The notes beneath the pieces are model-generated. The model was not told the origin of the DNA. It did no database searches and worked only from the letters and a program-made list of their open reading frames with translations. Source: Arthrobacter sp. Soil736 (lineage in GTDB: Bacteria; Actinomycetota; Actinomycetes; Actinomycetales; Micrococcaceae). From it: DNA of 64,000 nt. Both the position numbers and the translations under genes were made by a program. The stretch lies in contig NZ_LMSB01000001.1 of the NCBI RefSeq assembly GCF_001428005.1, forward strand, positions 143,221 through 207,220. The letters run 5' to 3'. This document shows positions 59,367 through 64,000 of the stretch, one piece after another. Each line of letters begins with the position of its first letter. Within the stretch, counting starts at the first letter, position 1.

Positions 59367-60813
59367 GGGAGTCTCCGTTTCCGTCTTTTTCGGTTGGGGT
59401 AGGCGCAAAGTCCGGGAAGGCGGCCAGGATCCGCCGCGAGATCCCGGCGGCCTGGCCGAGGTAGCTGGCGGGGTCCAGCAGCTCTTCGAGTTTGTCGTCG
59501 GAGAGCCGGTCTGCCGGGACGGCCGCGCGGAGCAGCCGCCGGTAGGTTTCCGCCTGCTCGGCAGCAGGTGCCTGCAGGGTCCGGTCCACCACGGCCTGCA
59601 GCTGCTGCTTGCCGTCATCCCCCAAAAGCGGAGCCACGGCGGCGGACACACCCTCGCTCAGGAGCAGCGGCCCGGACAGGTCCAGGTTGCGGCGCATGCC
59701 CTCCGGGAAAACCTGCAGCCCTTCGGCCAGTTCGCGGAGATGTCCCGCCGCTCCGAGGGCCAGGCCGAGCAGCTCGCGCAGGGCCGGCCATTCGGTGTGC
59801 CAGGCGCCGTCGGGGCGTTCGTCGTTGAAGTTGGCGGCGGCAAGGTGCAGCTGGGCTGCCAGGGCCGGGGCCCGGAGTGCAGCGCTGCGGACCAGCACCG
59901 ACAGCACCGGGTTCTGCTTCTGCGGCATGGCCGAGGAAACACCGCGGCCCGGCGCCCGGGGTTCGGCCAGTTCGGCCACCTCGGGCCGGCTCATGAACAG
60001 GACGTCGGAGGCGATCTTGCCCAGTGCATCCGTCACCCCGGCCAAGGCGTCGCCCAGGGAGGTGACGGCGAGCCGGTTGGTGTGCCACGGGGCCGGTGTG
60101 GACGCGAGTCCCAGCTGCGCGGCGAGGGCATCGGACAGCCCAAAGGGATCCGACGCGGACCCGGCGGTGAGGACAGTGCCGGCGGCCAGGGTGCCTGCCG
60201 CGCCGCCGGTCTGCACGGGCAGTTCCAATGCCTCAAGCCTGCGCGCGGCGGCGGCCAGGCCGTGGAACCACTGCGCCGCCTTGAGCCCGAACGTGAACGG
60301 CAGCGAATGCTGCGTCAGGCTCCGGCCCACGCACAGCGTGTCCGCATGCTGTTCCGCCAGGCGGGCGAGCGCCGTCGTCGTGCCCCTGACATCGGCCAGC
60401 AGCGCAGAGACGGTGTTCCGGGCCAGCAGCATGAGGGCCGTGTCCAGCACGTCCTGGCTGGTCAGCGAGGTGTGGACGGCGCGGCTGGCGCCGATCTTGC
60501 CGGTGTCCAGGGCCTTGACCTGGGCCCGGAGGTCAGCCAGCAGCGGGATGACCGGGTTGCCGCCGCCCGGGGCCCGCAGCGCGATGTCGGCAACGTCGTA
60601 GCGCGACGCGTCGGCCGCGTGGGCCACCACTGCCGCGGAACCGGCCGGCGCCAGGCCGGCCCGGTCCAGCACGGCCGCCCAGCCGGCTTCGACGGCGAGG
60701 ATCGCCGCCAGCACCGCCCGGTCCCCGGTCAGCGCCGTCACCAGGGGCGACGCCGACACGGGACTGAGCAGCCCGACGTCGCCGTCGCGGCCCGCTGCCT
60801 GGGAGTCGGTCAC
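59359..60813 (-). CDS. pcaB: 3-Carboxy-cis,cis-muconate cycloisomerase
   Basis: 484-residue member of the fumarase/aspartase superfamily that lactonises 3-carboxymuconate to 4-carboxymuconolactone. The superfamily signature is SSAMPQKQNPV, with TSLTSQDVLDTALML and GRSLTQHSLPFTFG earlier. The GTG start overlaps the pcaG stop (GTGA). The C-terminal extension after about residue 390 is Ala-rich. Confidence 0.94.
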   Translation of the reverse strand: MTDSQAAGRDGDVGLLSPVSASPLVTALTGDRAVLAAILAVEAGWAAVLDRAGLAPAGSAAVVAHAADASRYDVADIALRAPGGGNPVIPLLADLRAQVKALDTGKIGASRAVHTSLTSQDVLDTALMLLARNTVSALLADVRGTTTALARLAEQHADTLCVGRSLTQHSLPFTFGLKAAQWFHGLAAAARRLEALELPVQTGGAAGTLAAGTVLTAGSASDPFGLSDALAAQLGLASTPAPWHTNRLAVTSLGDALAGVTDALGKIASDVLFMSRPEVAELAEPRAPGRGVSSAMPQKQNPVLSVLVRSAALRAPALAAQLHLAAANFNDERPDGAWHTEWPALRELLGLALGAAGHLRELAEGLQVFPEGMRRNLDLSGPLLLSEGVSAAVAPLLGDDGKQQLQAVVDRTLQAPAAEQAETYRRLLRAAVPADRLSDDKLEELLDPASYLGQAAGISRRILAAFPDFAPTPTEKDGNGDSRG

Positions 60814-61391
60814 TGTGAGGCACCCTCGGTTCCGGTTCCCTCGAAATCGAGGAAGACGGTTTCGTCCCCGCCCTGGAGACGGATGTCCCAGGTGAGGCCG
60901 CCGTCGGCGTCGCGGCGGGCGATCAGCGTCTTGCGGCGCTCCGGGTCCAGCGAGGACAGCAGCGGATCCTTGGCCAGCGCTTCCTCGTTCTCGGGCAGGT
61001 AGACCCGCGTGAAGAGGCGGTTCATCAGGCCGCGCGCAAAGACGGCCACGGAAATGAACGCCGCGGCGCCCGGCTCGGTGGGTCCGGGGTTCACCGTGGT
61101 GAAGGTGTACACGCCGGTGTTGCCTACGGCGCTGCGGCCGAAGCCGGTGAAGGTGTAGCCGTCGCGGACCAGCGAGCCGGTCCGGCGGACGATGTTGCCG
61201 TCGGCGTCCGGCTGCCAGATTTCCAGGATGGCGTCGGGGATCGGGTGCCCGGCGCCGTCGTACACGGTGCCCTGGAGGCGGATGGAGCCAGGGGAGCCGG
61301 GAGCCAGCAGTTCCCGGTCCTTCGCGTAGGGCAGCGCGTAGCCGTAGAAGGGGCCCACGGTCTGGCCGGGTGTTGCGGTGAGTTTACTCAT
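60810..61391 (-). CDS. pcaG: Protocatechuate 3,4-dioxygenase, alpha subunit
   Basis: 193 residues (195 if the ATG two codons earlier, 61397, is used). Structural partner of PcaH in the intradiol ring-cleaving enzyme. It has TPGQTVGPFYGYALP and the barrel strands ILEIWQPDADGN and FTRVYLPENEEA; like other alpha subunits it lacks the iron ligands. The ATG at 61391 overlaps the pcaH stop as ATGAGTAA and has AAGG eight bases upstream. Confidence 0.94.
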   Translation of the reverse strand: MSKLTATPGQTVGPFYGYALPYAKDRELLAPGSPGSIRLQGTVYDGAGHPIPDAILEIWQPDADGNIVRRTGSLVRDGYTFTGFGRSAVGNTGVYTFTTVNPGPTEPGAAAFISVAVFARGLMNRLFTRVYLPENEEALAKDPLLSSLDPERRKTLIARRDADGGLTWDIRLQGGDETVFLDFEGTGTEGASQ

Positions 61392-62289
61392 GGTCATCGC
61401 CTTCTGCGCCCAGCGCCTCGTTTTCGGTCCAGGTCCGCTTGGAGCCTGTCAGGACGATGTCCCAGTTGTAGCCCAGGGCCCATTCGGGCTCGGTGAGGTC
61501 GTGGTCGTAGGTGGCCACGAGGCGGTCGCGGGCGTCCTGGTCCACGATCGACTGGTAGATCGGGTCGAGCGGGAAGAGCTGGTCCCCCGGGAAGTACATC
61601 TGGGTGACGATCCGCTGGGTGAACTCCGTGCCGAATAGGGAGAAGTGGATGTGCGCCGGGCGCCAGGCGTTGAGGTGGTTCTTCCACGGGTACGCGCCGG
61701 GCTTGATGGTGGTGAAGCGGTAGGAGCCGTCCGGGCCGGTGATGCAGCGGCCCACGCCGGTGAAGTTGGGGTCCAGCGGGGCGGGGTGCTGGTCGCGCTT
61801 GTGGATGTAGCGGCCGGAGGAGTTGGCCTGCCAGATTTCGACGAGCTGGCCCGCCACGGGGCGGCCGTCGCCGTCGAGGACGCGGCCGGCCACGATGATG
61901 CGTTCGCCCTGCGGTTCGCCGTTGTGCTGGATGGTGAGATCCGCCTCCAGGGCGTGGACGTCCTGGTGTCCGAACGCCGGGGAGTGCAGCTCGATGGTTT
62001 CCGGGTCCGCGTGGTGCAGGCTCTTGGTGGGGTGGCGCAGGATGCTGCTGCGGTACGGGGCGAAGTCCAGGCGCGGCTGGGTCTCCTTCGGCGCGCCGTC
62101 CTTCAGGGCCCGGGCGTAGGCCTCTCCGAGGGCCTTGATCTCCGCGCTGAGATCCTGCTGTGTTTCCACGCGGGGCGCTTCTGCCGGGACGGCCTGCGGT
62201 GCAGTCCCGGATGCGGCAGGTACTGCGTCGGACAGGTCCTCGGTGAGCGCGTCGGCGTTGTACGTCGCTAGATTCACGTCGTCAGGCAC
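61384..62289 (-). CDS. pcaH: Protocatechuate 3,4-dioxygenase, beta subunit
   Basis: 301 residues, catalytic subunit that opens protocatechuate between the hydroxyls to 3-carboxy-cis,cis-muconate using non-haem Fe(III). The iron ligands are Tyr161 (GRYIHKRDQH), Tyr200 (PGAYPW), His213 and His215 (RPAHIHFSLFG); their spacing (39, 13, 2) is identical to the Pseudomonas enzyme. An N-terminal extension of about 50 residues is longer than in Pseudomonas, but a perfect AGGAGG six bases before GTG 62289 supports this start. Confidence 0.95.
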   Translation of the reverse strand: MPDDVNLATYNADALTEDLSDAVPAASGTAPQAVPAEAPRVETQQDLSAEIKALGEAYARALKDGAPKETQPRLDFAPYRSSILRHPTKSLHHADPETIELHSPAFGHQDVHALEADLTIQHNGEPQGERIIVAGRVLDGDGRPVAGQLVEIWQANSSGRYIHKRDQHPAPLDPNFTGVGRCITGPDGSYRFTTIKPGAYPWKNHLNAWRPAHIHFSLFGTEFTQRIVTQMYFPGDQLFPLDPIYQSIVDQDARDRLVATYDHDLTEPEWALGYNWDIVLTGSKRTWTENEALGAEGDDHE

Positions 62290-62329
62290 AGCAGCCTCCT
62301 TTCAATCGGTGGTGGTGTTGGTTGGTCGG

Positions 62330-64000
62330 TTACTTGGTCAGTTGGTGCAGGTGGTCGTACTGGACGGCGTGTCGGACCGGGGCGTTGGGCGCACCGTAGC
62401 CGTCGTAGCTGCCGCGGCGCTCCACCATTTCGAAGAAGACGCTGCCCACGGTGGCGGTGTAGAAGTGCAGGAACTCGCCGTCGGCGTCGCGGTCATAGAG
62501 CAGGTTGAGGTCCTGGAGCGTGGCCAGGAAATCCGGATCGAGCCCGAACCGGGCGTCCAGGTCTTCGTAGTAGTTCGCCGGGATCTGCAGGAAGTCCAGT
62601 CCCCTGTCCCGGGAAGCCCTGGCGGTGGCCACCAGGTCATCCACCGCAAATGCGATGTGCTCCTGGTAGGTCTTGTGCCGGGTTCCGTCCTGCTGCAGGA
62701 GTGGCGCCAGGTTCAGCACCAGGCGCACGGCCCGGTCGGAGGTCTGCATGACCTGGGAGCGGACCAGTCCGCTGGGGCTGGCCACCTCCGCGTAGGGCTG
62801 CGGCTCCAGGGCCAGGGCGCTCGTATAGAAGAGGACGGCCTCGTCGAAGTGCTGCCACGGCTGGGCCAGGTTGACGTGGTCGATCACCGCGTTGCGGGAA
62901 CCGGACGGAACTTCCAGCCCCGCGCCGAACTCGCGAGTCTCGCCAAATTCATTGATCCAGGCGGCGGTGCCGTCGGGGCTGCCCTGGCACACGAAGATCT
63001 CGGTGGAGTCCGGGGCGGCGAAGCCCTGGAACACTTCCTCGTTGGCCTGGCTCTTGCGCGGGACCACCGGGGCCTTGAGCTGCTGGGCGCGGGCCGAGGC
63101 AATCACGGGGGAATCGACGTCGAACCCCAGGGCGGCGATCGCCGGGGCGGGCGAGCCGGCGGAGTCCCCGGCGGCGGGGGCCTGTTCGTTGATGATGACC
63201 CGGGCATGGCCCATGGTCCACAGCTGCACGTCCTTGGTCCGGTGCCGGCCATTGAATTCGAAGCCGAGCTGACCCAGAACGGTTTCCAGCGCGGCGGTGT
63301 CCGCAGCCTTGACCTCGGCGAAGTTGAATCCGGCCGGTTCGGCGACCTGCGGGAGCGTGGCCAGTTCCATGGGATAACGACGGCGGCCGGCGGCTTTGGC
63401 ACCCGCCCCGCCGTTGCCGGCGCGCCCGTTTGAAACGGATGCCGCGTTCGCGTCGAGCCACTTGGCGCTCTGCTCCTCCAGCCAGATCAGCGAGCGCATG
63501 GCGTCAACGGCGGTGCGTTCGACGTCCGACTGGCGGAAGACGTCATTGAAGACCTCCAGGGACACCGGCCCGGTATAGCCGGCGCGGACCACGTGGCCCA
63601 TGAACTTGGCCAGCTCGAACTGCCCCTCGCCCGGGAAGACGCGGTAGTGCCGGCTCCAGGAGAGCACGTCCATGGAGAGCTTGGGGGCGTCGGCCACCTG
63701 GACGAAGAAGATCTTGTCCGGGTTGAAGTCCTCGATGGGCGCGGTGTCCCAGTCGCGGGACAGGATGTGGAAGGAGTCCAGGCACGTGCCGAGGTTGGGG
63801 TGGTCCACCATTTCCACGAGCCGGTGGGCATGCTCGTAGTCGTTGACGTACTTGCCCCAGGCCAGCGCCTCGTAGGCCACCTTCACGCCGTGGTCCCCGG
63901 CCAGTTCCGCCAGGGCGGCGAGCTGCCTGGCCCGGAGGCCGTCGTCGTCGATCGTGGCGGTGGCGACGTTGGAGCAGACAAGGATGGTGTCCATGCCCAG
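62330..64000 (-). CDS. quiC: 3-Dehydroshikimate dehydratase, QuiC-type two-domain protein (5' end outside window)
   Basis: Makes protocatechuate from 3-dehydroshikimate, linking quinate/shikimate breakdown to pcaGH. The N-terminal sugar-phosphate-isomerase-like barrel has the metal ligands: Glu in VAYEALAWGK, Asp in TCLDSFHIL, Gln in FFVQVADAP, Glu in VSLEVFND. The C-terminal part is a 4-hydroxyphenylpyruvate-dioxygenase-like vicinal-oxygen-chelate domain (VIDHVNLAQPW, YQEHIAFAVDD, FFEMVERRGSYDGYG). The frame is open at the window edge; LGMDTILVCSNVA is internal, and about 70-90 N-terminal residues are missing. It lies 40 nt upstream of pcaH. Confidence 0.88.
   Translation of the reverse strand: MGMDTILVCSNVATATIDDDGLRARQLAALAELAGDHGVKVAYEALAWGKYVNDYEHAHRLVEMVDHPNLGTCLDSFHILSRDWDTAPIEDFNPDKIFFVQVADAPKLSMDVLSWSRHYRVFPGEGQFELAKFMGHVVRAGYTGPVSLEVFNDVFRQSDVERTAVDAMRSLIWLEEQSAKWLDANAASVSNGRAGNGGAGAKAAGRRRYPMELATLPQVAEPAGFNFAEVKAADTAALETVLGQLGFEFNGRHRTKDVQLWTMGHARVIINEQAPAAGDSAGSPAPAIAALGFDVDSPVIASARAQQLKAPVVPRKSQANEEVFQGFAAPDSTEIFVCQGSPDGTAAWINEFGETREFGAGLEVPSGSRNAVIDHVNLAQPWQHFDEAVLFYTSALALEPQPYAEVASPSGLVRSQVMQTSDRAVRLVLNLAPLLQQDGTRHKTYQEHIAFAVDDLVATARASRDRGLDFLQIPANYYEDLDARFGLDPDFLATLQDLNLLYDRDADGEFLHFYTATVGSVFFEMVERRGSYDGYGAPNAPVRHAVQYDHLHQLTK

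Overview
The window is a 64-kb piece of a high-GC actinobacterial chromosome. Gene content, gene order and style (many GTG starts, stop/start overlaps of 1-8 nt, few long gaps) fit Arthrobacter sensu lato (Arthrobacter/Pseudarthrobacter, Micrococcaceae). The genus is inferred from remembered protein similarity, not from a marker gene: there is no rRNA or tRNA here. The window is ordinary chromosome dominated by carbon and nitrogen catabolism, with no integrated phage, insertion sequence, CRISPR array or plasmid origin that I can see.

Layout. 1-5.8 kb: mannitol uptake, with tetR-mtlA-mtlD (minus) divergent from ptsI (Enzyme I). 5.8-13.2 kb: an orphan HTH protein, a small membrane protein, an alditol-oxidase-like flavoenzyme under a LacI-type site, an AdeR-like PucR regulator facing an alanine dehydrogenase gene broken by a frameshifting deletion, a Gfo/Idh oxidoreductase with a TetR regulator, and an FMN reductase. 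13.3-19.9 kb: a GerMN lipoprotein, a PEP-mutase-family enzyme divergent from a PLP aminotransferase across a 27-bp palindrome, a universal stress protein, an acyl-CoA ligase and a PAP2 phosphatase. 19.9-25.1 kb: branched-chain 2-oxoacid dehydrogenase (bkdA-bkdB-bkdC) and a HisC-like aminotransferase. 25.1-35.9 kb: a holin-like membrane protein, a WXG100-like protein coupled to a serine hydrolase, purB, a phosphatase, the 1621-residue NAD-glutamate dehydrogenase, a GNAT and a thioesterase.

36-42 kb: a flavin monooxygenase, pobA (4-hydroxybenzoate to protocatechuate), its IclR regulator and a PcaK-like transporter, with clusters of a 15-bp palindromic unit in four gaps. 42-50 kb: a FUSC protein, a secreted beta-propeller, an ACT-domain membrane protein, then a GntR-controlled operon (MFS transporter, regulator, Asp/Glu-racemase-like protein, cyclic amidohydrolase, arylmalonate-decarboxylase-like protein) whose substrate I cannot name. 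50-54 kb: a diacylglycerol-kinase-family lipid kinase and the three-gene transhydrogenase pntAa-pntAb-pntB. 54.1-64 kb: a decayed GGDEF remnant, then the protocatechuate branch of the beta-ketoadipate pathway, transcribed leftward as quiC-pcaH-pcaG-pcaB-pcaD-pcaC-pcaF-pcaI-pcaJ and followed by pcaR. Quinate/shikimate-derived 3-dehydroshikimate (QuiC) and 4-hydroxybenzoate (PobA) both enter at protocatechuate and leave as succinyl-CoA and acetyl-CoA.

The least explained items are the GntR operon at 44.5-49.9 kb, the repeat families placed right at stop codons in the aromatic region, palindromic repeats translated inside the BkdC linker, and the WXG100-like/hydrolase pair.
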